Origin: Armillaria gallica
Lineage: Eukaryota > Basidiomycota > Agaricomycetes > Agaricales > Physalacriaceae
Assembly (NCBI GenBank): GCA_037576215.1
Contig: JBANDB010000001.1
Coordinates: forward strand, 8,370,001-8,434,000
DNA length: 64,000 bases
Direction: 5' to 3'
The translations under genes were made by a program, and so were the position numbers. The notes below the pieces were generated by a model. It was not told the origin of the DNA. It saw only the letters and a program-made list of their open reading frames with translations, and did not search any database. Position 1 is the stretch's first letter. Each line of letters opens with the position of its first letter. Shown here one piece after another: positions 10,390-22,248 of this stretch.

Positions 10390-11413
10390 ATTGAGGTTGA
10401 AATCAGTACGTATGTCGTTCCTTTGTCTAAGAGTAACTCACAGACTGAGCACCGCTTTATCTACAACTATGCCATCGACCACAGCCATCCGCATCGTTGA
10501 TGAGGAAAAGGAGAAATGACATCGCTCAGCGTATTGAACCTCCGAGAAGCCTTTACGGTTCGAGAATCCAGAGGACGAACGGTAAGGTGGGTGTTTGTGC
10601 TCCTGGCCTGTCGTCGCTAATTGTTTGATAGCTCGTCTATCACGCGAAACAGTCTCAAGGAGTTGGGAGTATTTTTATTCGTGTGAGAACACCGACATAG
10701 AGATCAGAGGAGGAGCATCAATGTAAGATCAAGGCGATGTGGTTAGGCTACATCACCTCTTCGTCCCGATAAACTAAGCAGGCGGGCCTCTATCGCTAAA
10801 CACAAGATGTACTCGAGACCATGCAGTCGTTATCCTGGTGAATAACTCATTCCTGGACATAGCTGTGGCTAATACTGTTGTTAGCGTAATACTTATGGAA
10901 AGTATGTGTGGATCTCTTTCACTCTGTCGTCTGCGAGCGCTTACCCTTCGTAGCCTATACACACATACTCTAACCACACTCTCCAAACGGAACCACGAAC
11001 CCATATATCGGCTCTACTTGTAAAGGAAAGCTATTTCGATAAGGGCACGCACATACACTCAACTGGTATTAGGGCACCCAACACATGGAGATATTTTGAT
11101 TGCCGGAACATCCTTCAAGCCGACTTCTTACACAGTACTTCACTGGTCTAGTGCGTAGAAATCAAATGATGCATGTCGACCGTACAGTGCACACCCCAGG
11201 ATAGTGTGCACATCTTCCAGGATATTAGGACAAGCAAGGCCGTCACGATGCATTGGGGGTGAGCCGTCTTCTATGCTTTTTGTCCCAATGTTCATGAACA
11301 TCTAGGACTTGGACCCTAACAACGGAATAGGTAGACTCTCTGATGAGTGCAAGAATATTGGTATAGACGATGGCGACTTTCATGTTAGCGATATCGGCGG
11401 GACGAATTTCTTT
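10390..11413 (+). pseudogene. NAPE-PLD relic P3
   Basis: Nearly full-length but decayed. Exon 1 matches at 10390-10516 (STTAIRIVDEE, then a stop). The exon 2 region from about 10640 retains the phrase GGAGGAGCATCAA. The microexon site near 10874 reads RNTYGK instead of HNHYDH, destroying the metal ligands. The late exons are recognisable at 11160-11260 (STVQCTPQDSVHIFQDIR and MHWG). The end at 11388-11413 (SDIGGTNFF) matches the intact C-terminus. Multiple stops and shifts exclude function. The 3' part and tail pair as an inverted copy with 14459-15552. Confidence 0.85.
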
Positions 11414-11717
11414 GAATTTCTTTGTGCTTAGCTAAGTATTAGGCACGAACTGGTTGTCTATTTCAGTCATTTCGTCTCAACGATTCTTTTGGATGATTCT
11501 GATTTACGTCATTCAGAAATGAAGCATCGTCTGTCCCACCTCCCCTCAAAAAGAAAGCTATTGCTTCAATAAGCGAAAACGCGAACATTCGTAACTCAGG
11601 GAGTTGAACCCTGGTGTCCAGCATCAATCATTGTCATTCAACCGAGCCCGAACAACTGAAGAGGATGAACCTGTAAATGAAATGCCATAACCCTGTATCA
11701 TCACGTTCTCAGTACCC
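11414..11717. repeat. Tail shared with 14518-14815, tRNA-like remnant
   Basis: The reverse complement of 11590-11717 matches 14518-14660 closely. On the minus strand it holds GACACCAGGGTTCAACTCCC, a B-box-bearing remnant that also occurs near 14605-14632. No gene is present. Confidence 0.7.
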
Positions 11718-11726
11718 GGGAATTTC
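11718..11726 (+). repeat. 9-bp target-site half (GGGAATTTC)
   Basis: It abuts the left end of element copy 1. Its partner is not at the other end of copy 1 but at 46054-46062, next to copy 2, in reverse orientation (GAAATTCCC). Confidence 0.8.
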
Positions 11727-12908
11727 GGGCAAGAAGAATTCAGCGTGGTAGCCTGCGTGGCTGCGTGGTCGCGTGGAGCGTGGCTGCGTGGCTGCGTGGC
11801 TGTCAGCGTGGTTGACACATTGCCGCACTCCTATCAAAAGTTGATCAAGTCCATCAAACGCGACGAGAGTCGACGCGTCCCGTTAATTTCTGTTGCTTTT
11901 TTCCCAGAGAACCAGCTTCATTATGATCTGTAAGGTTTAAATACGAATGCATTGGTAGGATATTGAACACTTTAAAATGTGGTCAATAGTATGAACCTAT
12001 CATTTGAAGGGGATTGACAAGTTTAAGAGTATCAAAAGCATTGTAGCCGAAGTAGATAATTTTATGAGTATCATAACAGTATAAAAGTGCCTTAGAGGCA
12101 GTTGTCTAAGCTAGAAGTAATGAGGTACACGATGTGGGGTTCCCTGTGAAGAGCACACCAATGGAAGAATACAGTATTCTTTAGTTGGAATGAGCGACAC
12201 CAAAGAAACAAGCCAATTAAAATGTAATTACGCGAATGATACACTTTCTAAGGGCAACCTTGTATGGACCAGCGTTATCTCAATGCGTGGTGCCTGCGTG
12301 GTAAATCAGCGTGGCTGTGCGTGGTCAGCCTGCGTGGTGTGCCTGCGTGGCTGCGTGGTTGCGTCGCTGCGTGGTCGACCTGTGTGGTCCAAGGTATTTC
12401 TGTACATGACGAAGAGCTATTCTGGTGGGAATTAAGTTATCAGTTTGGTCATTATTGGAGCAATCAAGGAGGAATTGACATGAAGTCGGCATTGAATTGA
12501 TGGTCATAGTGTTGCGACATCTTTGGATGACGACTTCAAGCCCGAAACATGATAGAGTAAGTAATTTCTGGTGCTTATTGTTCTCAAGATCATAGATACA
12601 TGCATGTAAGATACAATAGTGTCTACGTATCATAGTATGAAAGTGACATCGAAGGTCTGATTACGATAATAGGCTAAATTGAACCCTGAAGTAATTTTCT
12701 AATCAGGGTATGTTTTCTGGAGACCGTTCGCAAAAGAAAGCAAAATAAACATGAGAATATCTTTATGAAGGCTTTCTGGGCATTATGCAGTATATATACG
12801 AAAATAAGTTGAGTTCAACTAGAGTTTCACTAATAATGCGTGGCTGCGTGGCCACGCACCACGCCAGCGTGGTACCACGCAGGTGACCACGCGGAATTTC
12901 TATTGCCC
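11727..12908 (+). mobile_element. Non-autonomous Mutator-like element, copy 1
   Basis: 1182 bp. The imperfect terminal inverted repeats start GGGCAAGAAGAATTC and, on the other strand, GGGCAATAGAAATTCC. They continue into GCGTGGT.RCCTGCGTGG. The hexamer GCGTGG is repeated about eight times in the first 90 bp, again at 12285-12395, and in mixed orientation at the right end. No transposase is encoded; the open frames over the repeats are low-complexity. The second copy (46063-47244, opposite strand) has the same length and few differences. Once the flanks are paired across copies, the target duplications are 9 bp, as is usual for the Mutator superfamily. The superfamily assignment is inferred. 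Confidence 0.8.
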
Positions 12909-12917
12909 AAGGTATGC
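12909..12917 (+). repeat. 9-bp target-site half (AAGGTATGC)
   Basis: It abuts the right end of copy 1. Its partner, with one mismatch, is 47245-47253 (GCGTACCTT, the reverse complement apart from one base) beside copy 2. Confidence 0.75.
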
Positions 12918-13718
12918 GTAGCACGTGTCTGGCATATTCCGACCATGAGTCATCTGACTTTGACACGTTCACTCCTCCTACCAGCATCAGCATCTGCTGA
13001 CTTTAAGTCTCGATTCTAGTATATTGTATCTACGTCTTCCGCATATTAAATATCCTTATGTATGTTTTTTCACCGTTGCTCCGACTATCAACCGCCGGAA
13101 GGGGGTCCAATTCCCTATATTCACATCATGCTTAAAGACGCATCATACCTCATTGAAGCCCCCACCATGTACGACACGCAAACTCCCAGACCACAAGCTG
13201 ACTCGTAATGGTGATAGATCGACTCAATATCCATCAGAAATCAGGGTCAGATGACCTATCACAAAGCACATTCTGCCTTTGGCGTCTTTGTCTAATGATT
13301 CTAAAGACTTTACAATTCTATGAGGTCCACAGTTCACATCGACTTCTTTTCATGCCATATCCATTGAGATCCCTGAGGCGCGCCGCATATAATAACGTAG
13401 CATATACCCTGCGAACACATTCACCATTATTCCTTCAGAACATTGATAAGAGCACACCTATTTCCCCCATAGTGAAGGGTCTACGAGCCGGGTCATCTGG
13501 GTTAACAAATAAGTAGATACCAACCATTGTTACAGCCTATATTGATAAAAGAACATAAGAGTTTGGACCAGAGTGATGTAATGCACTTACGGAAATCGAT
13601 AGAAGGACAAGGCATGGAAGTAGGCCAGCAAAATCTGCATAAGAAAGAAGTCAATCAACAGTTCGTGATCCATATCAAGCAGTACATGCCGAGGACATCG
13701 CCTGGACGAGTCGACACT
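12918..13718. other. No gene recognised
   Basis: It includes a weak tRNA-like fragment near 13090-13115 (GGGGGTCCAATTCCC). Open frames of about 76-102 codons show no family resemblance. Confidence 0.4.
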
Positions 13719-13915
13719 TCAGCTGGAGCCCAGTACAGATATTGAGAGGACACCAAAACCATCAGGTGCATCAGGCATCGAAGATCGAAGTTGGGTAAAG
13801 GCAAAAACAGTCCCCACTGGGACTACAACAATCTCATTCCGCTGTCGGAAGCCAAACATTACGGTTGCAATCATGATGCAGCAGATCATCAGAGTAACAA
13901 GCCCTATCCACACAT
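13719..13915 (-). pseudogene. DUF4436 relic
   Basis: The minus strand reads WIGLVTLMICCIMIATVMFG, then RQRNEIVVVPVGT, then FAFTQLRSSMPDAPDGFG. This is a close match to exon 6 of the gene at 8003-9538. A remnant of the preceding intron is visible upstream. The other exons are absent. Confidence 0.85.
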
Positions 13916-14458
13916 TTACCTCCGTCAATACATCGATAGGAAGGACAGGAAGAGACGAACATATCGTAAGAGTGCGGGTGTTATTACTAATTGATTGAAC
14001 TGTGCATGTCATGAGATTTCGGTTGCAAACGTAATCTTTTGATTCACTTCTGGCAATTCTCAATAGCAGCTTCTCCTTGGCATCAGGCACGTATACTTCT
14101 TGCTCAGACTTTTGCAATGGACGGCGATGAACAAAATAGCAGGACAACTGCCGAAGCGGGAAAGGAAGTGGATTGGCGCTTAATGCATCTCGTCCCCAGG
14201 GAGCCTTACAGGATCCATAGAAGGACGCCGAGGCTCAAATCCCTAGATTGAAAATCCGTGGCGACGCTCAACAAGACCTTTTTGATGGTCAATATATGTA
14301 AGTTTTTTGGATGGGGCGAGACTCCGATGTCACCCTCTGTTTACAGACCAGAAATAGCTCAAGAGTTAGCGGAGACTTCGCAATGGTTCTATTCCACCAA
14401 GCTGAATAGCTTCATGCTTTTGGTCGATGCTTTTTATCCTCAGCCCCACGCATGGCTT
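13916..14458. other. No gene recognised
   Basis: No family match in either strand. The 140-codon plus frame starting at 14258 runs into the duplicated tail and is not considered coding. Confidence 0.4.
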
Positions 14459-14660
14459 CAGATTCAAAACAAGGACGAAGACGGTAATGGAATAGGGCAG
14501 AAATTGCCGGCTATTGAGAACGTAATGAATACAGGGTCATGGCATTTCATATACAGGTTCATCCTCGTCAGTTGTTCGGGCTTGGTTGAATGCCAAGGAT
14601 TCATGCCAGACACCAAGGTTCAACTCCCTGAGTTACGAATGTTCGCATTTTTGTTGATTG
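14459..14660 (+). repeat. Paralogous site without the Mutator-like insertion
   Basis: Its first part (about 14459-14507) matches the left flank of element copy 2 (about 46009-46062). The rest, through 14660, matches the reverse complement of the left flank of copy 1 (11590-11717). The target region reads GCAGAAATTGCCGGC here. It therefore shows the arrangement before insertion, with both flanks joined. Confidence 0.75.
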
Positions 14661-14815
14661 AAGCAATACATTTCTTTTGAGGGAGGCTGAGGTAGATGGC
14701 GCTTCACTTCTGAATGGCGTAAATCAGAATTGTTCAAAAGAATCATTGATACAAAATGACGGGAAAAGGCACCAGTTTGTCATTAATATTCAGCAAAGCA
14801 CAAAGGAATTGAAAA

Positions 14816-15552
14816 TATTTCGTCTCGCCAATATTGGTAACATGAAAATTGCCATTGTGTATACCAATATTCTTGCACTCATCAGCGAGGCTCCTATTCC
14901 GTCATTAGGATCCAAGTCCTAGATGTTCGTAAACATTGGGACAAGAACCATAGAAGACGACTCACCCCCAATGCATCGCGACGGCTTTGTTCATTCTAAT
15001 ATCCTGGAAGATGCGCACACTATCCTTGGGCATGCACTGTACGGTCGACATGCACCATTTGACTCCTACACACTAGACAAGTGGAGTACTGCGCAAGAAG
15101 TTGGCTTGAAGGATGTTCCGGCAATCAAAATATCTCCACGTGTTGGGCGCCCTACCAGTTGAGTGTATATGCGTGCCCTTATCGAAATAGCCTTCGTCTC
15201 CAAGTAGAGCCGATATATGGGGTCCGTGGGTCCGTTTGGAGAGCGCAGTTAGAGTATGTGTGTACTACGAACAGTGAGCACTCGCAGGTGACAGAGTGAA
15301 AGAGATCCACACATACATCAGTATTACACTAACAACAGTATTAGCCATGGCTAGGTCCAGGAATGAGTTGCTCACCAGGATGACGACTGCATGGTCTCGA
15401 ATATATCTGGTGTTTAGCAATAGAGGCTCGCCTTCATAGTTTATCGGGACCAAGAGGCAATGTAGCCTAACCACATTGCCTTGATCTTGCCTTGATGCTC
15501 CTCCTCTGATCTCTATGTCGGTACTCTCACACGAATAAAAATACACTTCGAG
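14816..15552 (-). pseudogene. NAPE-PLD relic P4
   Basis: A decayed minus-strand copy from exon 2 to the C-terminus. Recognisable blocks are DQGNVVRLHCLL, DHAVVILV, STGRAPNTWRYFDCRNI, and the end region of LARRNIF. The microexon site near 15335 has lost the HxHxDH motif. Its 5' part is replaced by the KDZ sequence that joins at about 15553. It is the inverted partner of relic P3. Confidence 0.8.
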
Positions 15553-16735
15553 TCCTCCCTCTGCCGCCGCTTGATTTTGCTGAGCTTCGCGTGCAATGAT
15601 CTTCGACAGCTCTGCCGCTTCTTCTTCTGCCAGTGTCAAGCGAACCTTCGTGGTGGTCAATTCTGGCAAGCAATGTCAAATATGAGATATACAATGATAA
15701 AATTAGACGTTTACGAGCAACAGTAGTGTCGAAAGGGTTGACTGCATTCACTGGGTCTCTCTCCCATCCTTCCACAGCCTCAGTCCACAAGTGAACATCC
15801 TCGGATGGAAGAGACGCCGTGAATTCGACATACACCACGCCATAAAAAGATCGGGCGGGAATTGCTTCCTTGATCCCTTTCAAAAGCGTCGAACCTGGAA
15901 CGCAATCTATCAGATACGTCAATACAACGCGGAAGGCTTCTTACACATCAAGGCTGACTTCCTGTAATTGTAGTTGCCGATATGATCATCGAGGGTGTCC
16001 AGGTAACCACCCAGTCCTATCACTTTCAAACTCGCGGCCAGCTGATTGAGACGACTCCAACCGCCCTCGGGGGCTTCTCCATCTGTCTCCCCAACATATG
16101 GTGTCTTGTAAAAGGAGTACTTTATATGACAACTTGGTATATGTGCCGGGAGATGGAACTTCGAAATAAGATAGACGAAGTCGCTAGGGTCCTGGGGGGG
16201 CTTCATGGAGGTAGGATATATTGCGATGTGGTCCCATAATTTCTTGGACCATTGACAATTGATATCGTACGATACCACGACACGTGGGGGGGCTGACTGC
16301 TGCATTCGAGAGCAAAAAATATAATCCATTCGTACTTGTCTGCAAACAGAATAAGTAAGGCTAGCCACCAGAAGTACAGACACTTACTCTTCACCATGAT
16401 CAAGGATTGTCACTGCCGCCAGACCCTTCGAATCGTGACGAGCACAATCGACCGTAGCAACACCGCTGGTGGCCAACCCCATGCCACGTTTGCTAGTGGC
16501 CAGCTTCACTGCCTGATGACCACGGCAATCACTAGGGTGAAACAGGATACATTTGCCATATTCAGCGACATGCTTCCTAAACTCCTCCTGGGCCACTACG
16601 AAACCCGCTCCATTGATTAAACAGGGATCACGACCAGCGTTAGATACCACAAACCGGACCAATTGGAAGTTAGCATCAATAGAGACATAGAATGTATATT
16701 TCCATCTTAAGGGTATAATAAACTTGCTCAGGCAT
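15553..16735 (-). pseudogene. KDZ transposase, C-terminal half, truncated at both ends
   Basis: KDZ (Kyakuja-Dileera-Zisupton) transposases mobilise DNA elements in fungi. Four exons stay in frame: 16388-16735, 15945-16339, 15715-15906 and 15553-15662. The order of motifs fits the family: YVSIDANFQLVRF, VATVDCARHD, VRMDYIFCSRM, VVSYDINCQW, KFHLPAHIPSCH, the catalytic-type DGEAPEGGW, LDTLDDHIGNYN, VNPFDTTVA and TKVRLTLAEEEA. No stop occurs inside. The N-terminal CxC2 and middle domains are missing upstream. The 3' end fuses directly into NAPE-PLD relic P4, so the protein is incomplete despite the open frame. Confidence 0.85.
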
Positions 16736-19235
16736 TAATGCCCTTCTATTGAATTAATAGACTGCTATAGGAGTGCTGTCGTAATGTAATAATCAGTACA
16801 ACTGCAAGTAGGTGTTAATTAATAATTTGTACTGTAATCCCTCCCACCTCTAGCACAGGATCCCACGCACTCTCGTGGTGGGGCGCATTCGCGCTCGCTG
16901 TTTGGTGCGCCATCCCTTTTCCTTCTATTCTAATTTTATCTTGACTTCTTTTTTGGTCTGATTTCTTGTACCTCTGGTGCTTCTTGGTTCCTCCGCAGAT
17001 TTTTTGTCCATATGGATATCTATCTTTATATGATCATGTTGTCCATCGCTTGGGATCCATTAATTACATGTTCTGGGTTTCGGATATGTTACTGATATGT
17101 TTTCTGTCTTATGTTTTTGATTTTTTCGCTTCCAGCTTCCGCCTAATGATGACACATCTTTATCTATCCTATGTATTTGTCTTCTATGCTTCGATCTGCT
17201 CCAGAACGATTTCGGCTTTCAGGAAGAAAAGGCAATGGTGGGTTTTATGTGCTACAGAAGGGTCTGTTACACATAAATTTGAACACATACTCTCAGGTAC
17301 CTGCTAAATCATAACAACCAGTCAAATGAATCAATACCGCATCATTTTCAATGGATGCGTGAGCAACATGTCTCTGGATGTGCCATCGATGGTTATCCAG
17401 AGAATCGGACCGCCTGCTGAACTCGATGACAAAGCCTCTCGAAACATTGTTTCTGTCTGCCTGTATCTAGTAAGGAGTATGAGATCGTGATATAGGACAA
17501 AGCTAACAATTCCAGTTGCAATGCACTACCTCTTTGGACATTACCAAGCCCAGAATATGCAGAATGAATTTAAATCAGTTTAAAATCATTATACATGTAC
17601 AACTAAGAGCACTGTACTGAGCTCGCAACGTTTGACCAGCAATTGTTTGCCATCGAAGTAATAATGTTTTGACTTGACCAATGGTCAGGCACTTTCCTAG
17701 GGTCTGTGCAGTAACTACTTTTCATGTATATTGCACCTAAACAACAGTCAGAACTAGGAGATTTACGCTTCTCTGGAATTAATATCATTCTAAGCATGTA
17801 TGTTTGAAGAGATTGACCGACCGGTTCAATATACTGCCGACTGCCGATCAAATGGAATCGCAAGATCAAATTAAGTAAGCAGCTAACTGCCACGTCTTTT
17901 CTCCTTCTCCATGTCTCATCTCTCCTGGGACATGCTTCATCGGACGGCATCTGGCTTGTTGATAGAATAGGGGCAAATGAGAAATTGATTGACTTTTATT
18001 GAGATGGTGTGCGTGTTTTCCTTTTTTTCAGTGCAATATTATGACCAGCCAGTACAGGGAGCATGCATCGTATCTAGCTCGTCATACCCACTTCTGCGAG
18101 GCAAATCATCCCAATCATAAAGCAAAGGCATGCTTTATTCATTCTCGTCACTTATGTATGTGTGTTCTAGGACATTCTTAAGGTGTTTGGTGGTTCACGA
18201 GGCCCCAGTACATCCCCGCCCCACACATAAGATCTTCAACGAGGCTGCGCTGTATTGCTGCTCCGAAATTCATGTACAATGTCTACTACCACCTACAAGG
18301 AACCTCACCATTGGCATTTGCCCATACCCATGCGTTTCTCACTGCCCATTGACAGGATTCGACGTGAGAAAATCAAATACCATCTAGGACCACGAACCCA
18401 ATAGCAGGCTAAGCAGTTTCCGATGGCAATGGTGATGCACGAGGAGTGGGTGGTTTGTCTGGGAATGGAGAGAGTACGAGAGCGGTGCTGTAATGTGGGC
18501 GATAAATGGAAGGCTGGTGCGGTGAGGCAAGGTAAGGCAGGAGGGCACACACAGAATGGTAGGGCAAGGATTAGAATGCCAACAGCTAACAACGGCGATG
18601 CCTATTCAAATGTTCAGGTTTTGACATGGACAAAACAGACACGACCGATGATGATATTGCTACCACTAGCTATTCTACATACTAGCTGTTTGCGTACTAA
18701 GGTTCTGTGCCTCTTACCTTGTTCGTGTGATTTACATTGTCAGAATAAAAAAATTTGGCCCTGCGGGGGTAGCAATGTTTTCTGATTTTTTATTATTAAA
18801 AAAACATATCAAAGGAATAAGAAGCAACTTTCACTGTGTCCTGAATGAAATCAGACACAGTGGTGAATCGCGATGCAGAATGTCCACCAAAGGACACTGG
18901 GGATCCCCCTTGAAACACAAGAAGCACACTCCAGGAGACCAAAACCCATCAATGGCATCACCACATCCCAACTTGGCAACATGGGGCACCCTATTTTCAG
19001 GGTCTGCCCTCATAATCATCTTGCTCGGTGTGAGCCATGGTTGTGCATGATGAGCATGCCTCTTAGTCCTTTGCACTAACCTATTAGTCATCCAGGTTTG
19101 GCAATTGAGCTGTCATCTGGCTGAAATGTCCCTGCCAAATCTCACTGTAGGTGTAGGTCTTTAATCAATTAGACCTGACTACACTTACAAGGGTTTAATA
19201 CATTATGGCTGTATTGACATTGCAGTTACTAATAG
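16736..19235. other. No gene recognised, AT-rich spacer
   Basis: The spacer between the two KDZ fragments. It contains a short CpG-dense stretch at 16860-16915 within otherwise CpG-poor DNA. Open frames up to 120 codons show no family features. Confidence 0.45.
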
Positions 19236-20870
19236 ATTAAGTTACAATTAATGGGTGGCTTGCTGTAAATATGCCTAGGACTGAGAAATAGACATACAGA
19301 TCTTGTTGATCGGTCTCCCATCCCTCATCCAAATTGATGCCAGGCCATGGGCATGCTGGGGATTTCACGGCCAATGACCCAACTGGAACAGGTAGTTTGC
19401 CAGGAGCTGTGTCTTTGAAATCCTGAGGTGATCTGTCCAGTTTCTGCTTCAGAAGCTTGAGGTGCCACCATTCACAGACCATCCTCATAAATGCTTGGAA
19501 CTGATTCTAGCTCAATCATTCAGCTGTCAGGTTATGAGCTTCTGAACACTGCCATACTTACTGGAGGTTGATGTGTACTGGTATTATCAGTCAGGCATAC
19601 CAAAGTGTGATAAAATTCATTTTCAGGAACCTTCGACATGAACAAGAGCAAATGAAAAACCTCTAATGTCTGAAACGTGGTAGCCATTTGTGGCTCAACA
19701 ACTGTTGAAGGGAAAAGGTGGGAACAGAGGAGCTGGTGCTATCGGCCCAGAGATTGGGTACAGTTGCAGTAGTCGACATAAACAGTTTGAATGCCATCAA
19801 TATCAATTACCTGGAGCCATCCTTGGTGGGGAGTCATGCAACAGCTGTCAGGATCATGTCCTAGGGCAAAGATCATATCCAGTTCACCTAAGGTGGTGTG
19901 CTTGAAGTAGGTACCAGTCCATTCCTAAAGATGGTGAGAAATGGTGCATGATATGAAAGGAAAGGCCATACCTCGATATGATGGAAGGGATTCACGTAAT
20001 GTCATTGTACAATACACTTGTTAGACCCAACCTCCAATCAAGAGTAAACAATGGCTGTCTTGTGTTCGGGCAGTCACTGTTGAGTCTTGTGGCAAAAGGA
20101 GATAAGACTAATGTCTTAGTTCTAGGTGAGTATTAAGTGAAGAGATTGGTATGAATAAACATTAGCTTGAAGCTGGAGTCCATACAGCAAGAGCTACACT
20201 ACTTATATATGAAAAGTGAGAGTCTAAGAATAAGTCGTTGGTGAGAAAAGGAAGCGAGAACATGCGTAAAGTGAATGACAGTTGCAAAGTACTATTGAAG
20301 TTGCTCGGTAACCATGTGTAGATTGGTCTGGGTGCCTACAGGTGAGATGAGATAAGATAAGTGCTGAAGATAAGATAAGGAGAATGAATAAATTGTAACA
20401 ACACTCAGAACAGAACAAGAAACACTCATTACATGAGCTACATTGATACAATGTCTGGCCATCTCCTGATGTAGATGCTTGACATCCCACACATTGTGTG
20501 GCAAACTGGCCTGGCGATTCATGTCGAAAAAGCTCCTCCAAGAAATCCCAGATCTACAGCAGCCAGTCCCAAAGATGGGGGTCATCTTAATCAAATGATT
20601 TTTAGGTGCAATGATAAAACAGAAGGCCGACTTGCCTGTTGAATATCTGCATCTTCAGTGGATGCCTGAGGATCCATAGTGGCATGAGGATCATCTTCAT
20701 TATCCAAGTCTGAGTTGCTATTTTCTTCATCCAGTGTGGGACTGTCCAGTCAGGATAGGTCCTCTGCATCCAGTATGGGATTGGGAAGTGTTCTCCTAGG
20801 TTTGACAGGACTGGGAGGGATGTCATGATAGCTTGTGGTGGACCATAAATGAGAACCACTGTTCACATTA
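19236..20870 (-). pseudogene. KDZ transposase, N-terminal half, decayed
   Basis: Read on the minus strand. An acidic N-terminal segment lies at 20640-20860. The CxC2 cysteine cluster follows at 20400-20560 (WDFLEELFRH, then QCVGCQ and YQCSSCNECFLFCSECC). Next come LGHDPDSCC, VIDIDGIQTVYVDYCNC (19740-19920), QQLLSHKWLP, MATTFQTLEVFHLLLFMSKV (19570-19690) and HLKLLKQKL with PACPWPGINLDEGWETD (19290-19480). These are the usual N-terminal and middle blocks of agaricomycete KDZ proteins. Frames shift several times. It overlaps the C-terminal half at 15.5-16.7 kb by a few residues, so the two are probably separate copies. Confidence 0.8.
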
Positions 20871-21116
20871 AAATCTGTATGTCACAGGCATACTGGAGAG
20901 GGAGTTTCAGTGTCCTCATTGAGATTGTTCTCATTGAAGACAGCATCAGCAACGATCTTTGATCATTTCAGGAGTCTTCACATTCTAGGTCACTGAAGCT
21001 TGTGAAAGAATTGCAATGAAATCAGTGGTCGAGTCCAGGTGCTAGCCAAACAAAACCCTTTTTTATATGATGGTAAATATTCTGCACATATAAATATCTA
21101 AAATATCATACCAACA
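20871..21116. other. No gene recognised
   Basis: A short AT-rich spacer between the KDZ relic and the frame at 21117. Confidence 0.4.
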
Positions 21117-21650
21117 TCAATATTGATTATATCTGGTAGTGACACCCTGGACAGTCAGACTAGTCACCTGTACCTCAGCTTCAACTTCATTATACCCCAT
21201 AGCTTCGACCCATGTATCCACATCAAGTCTCTCCCATTCTTGGGCATCATCTCTGTGTCTAGGTAGTGCCGCACACCAGTACAGGAGCCTGGTCTTCGCT
21301 CGAAGCCTAAACTCAAATCTGATCTTCTTGCACTTGGTGGTGTTCTTTGCACCAGTTGCCTCTGATTTGTATTCATTGTCAGGCCATCCTAGGTCAGAGC
21401 TTGCACAAGAAGGGCTTTGGTTCCATGTGTCAGGTTGTGAGGAAGTCTGCGAGTCACCTGAGGATGAGCCCGTCTCGCTAGATGACAAGTCCATCTCAGG
21501 TGATGGTGACCAGTGGTAGGATGCGGTGACATCATTCTTGGCTGACTGACCGCCATTCCAGTTGAGCTGTTGTTCCAGGTGCTGGTGGGGAATCAGGTTA
21601 TGAGCATGAGAGAAGATATCCATTACATACCTTATAGCATGCAAAGACAC
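21117..21650 (-). CDS. Unrecognised open frame, 177 codons
   Basis: I do not recognise this protein. It has a serine/aspartate-rich middle (DLSSSETGSSSGDSQTSS) and a basic patch (KCKKIRFEFRLRAK). Its C-terminus, DVDTWVEAMGYNEVEAEV, looks protein-like rather than random. It lies just upstream, on the same strand, of the KDZ N-terminal relic, so it may be part of that element. Start and splice sites are uncertain. Confidence 0.35.
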   Translation of the reverse strand: MSLHAIRYVMDIFSHAHNLIPHQHLEQQLNWNGGQSAKNDVTASYHWSPSPEMDLSSSETGSSSGDSQTSSQPDTWNQSPSCASSDLGWPDNEYKSEATGAKNTTKCKKIRFEFRLRAKTRLLYWCAALPRHRDDAQEWERLDVDTWVEAMGYNEVEAEVQVTSLTVQGVTTRYNQY

Positions 21651-22248
21651 TGGCCTTGAATTGACGCTCCCAAGGATTGGTCACCATCTCTGGATGGATC
21701 CTAACCCACATATCCAAAAACCATGTCTAGAACTTTGTGGTCTCCTCACACTCAATGGCATGTATGTAGATGCCAAGGTGCTCTCTGAGAGTGTTCTCCA
21801 CCCATGTGTTGATGAGGGTTTTGGGTATACACATCTGCCAATCCAAGATTGCTCAATGCTAGCCTCAGAAACAATGAGTGACATACTGGTCTTGGAGGCA
21901 AATCCCAACAATTGGCATCTTCATTATGCGACATAGTCTGGGGAACAATGAAGTGTAGTCCAGAGTGATGCAAAGGTTGAAGGACTTGTCATTGTCCATA
22001 AATGGTTTGATGAGTTGGCGAGCAGCCCAAGAAGTGTCGTGAAGAAGCCTAACCAGGCATGTCTTATAGAGTCTTCAAGGCCATGTAGGCAAGATGAGAT
22101 GAAAGGTGAAAAGGGGTAGAGACAAGAAAGGAATCTGGTCACCTGTTGTCTGCGAGGTTGTCATTCAAAGTCCATCATTCCAAGAAAGGAATGAACATGG
22201 CTGACTCAGTGGAGATAATAGGAAAGGTTGCATAGAAGAGCTATACAG

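Noticed and set aside
12190..12435. Open frames rich in Cys/Val/Arg in both Mutator-like copies
   Set aside because: They only translate the GCGTGG repeats and have no transposase features.
15553..20870. One KDZ gene split by a 2.5-kb insertion
   Set aside because: The N-terminal and C-terminal pieces overlap by a few residues and differ strongly in decay, so two separate copies are more likely.
21661..21936. 91-codon plus frame opposite the minus-strand frames
   Set aside because: No family features and it overlaps other frames on the opposite strand.
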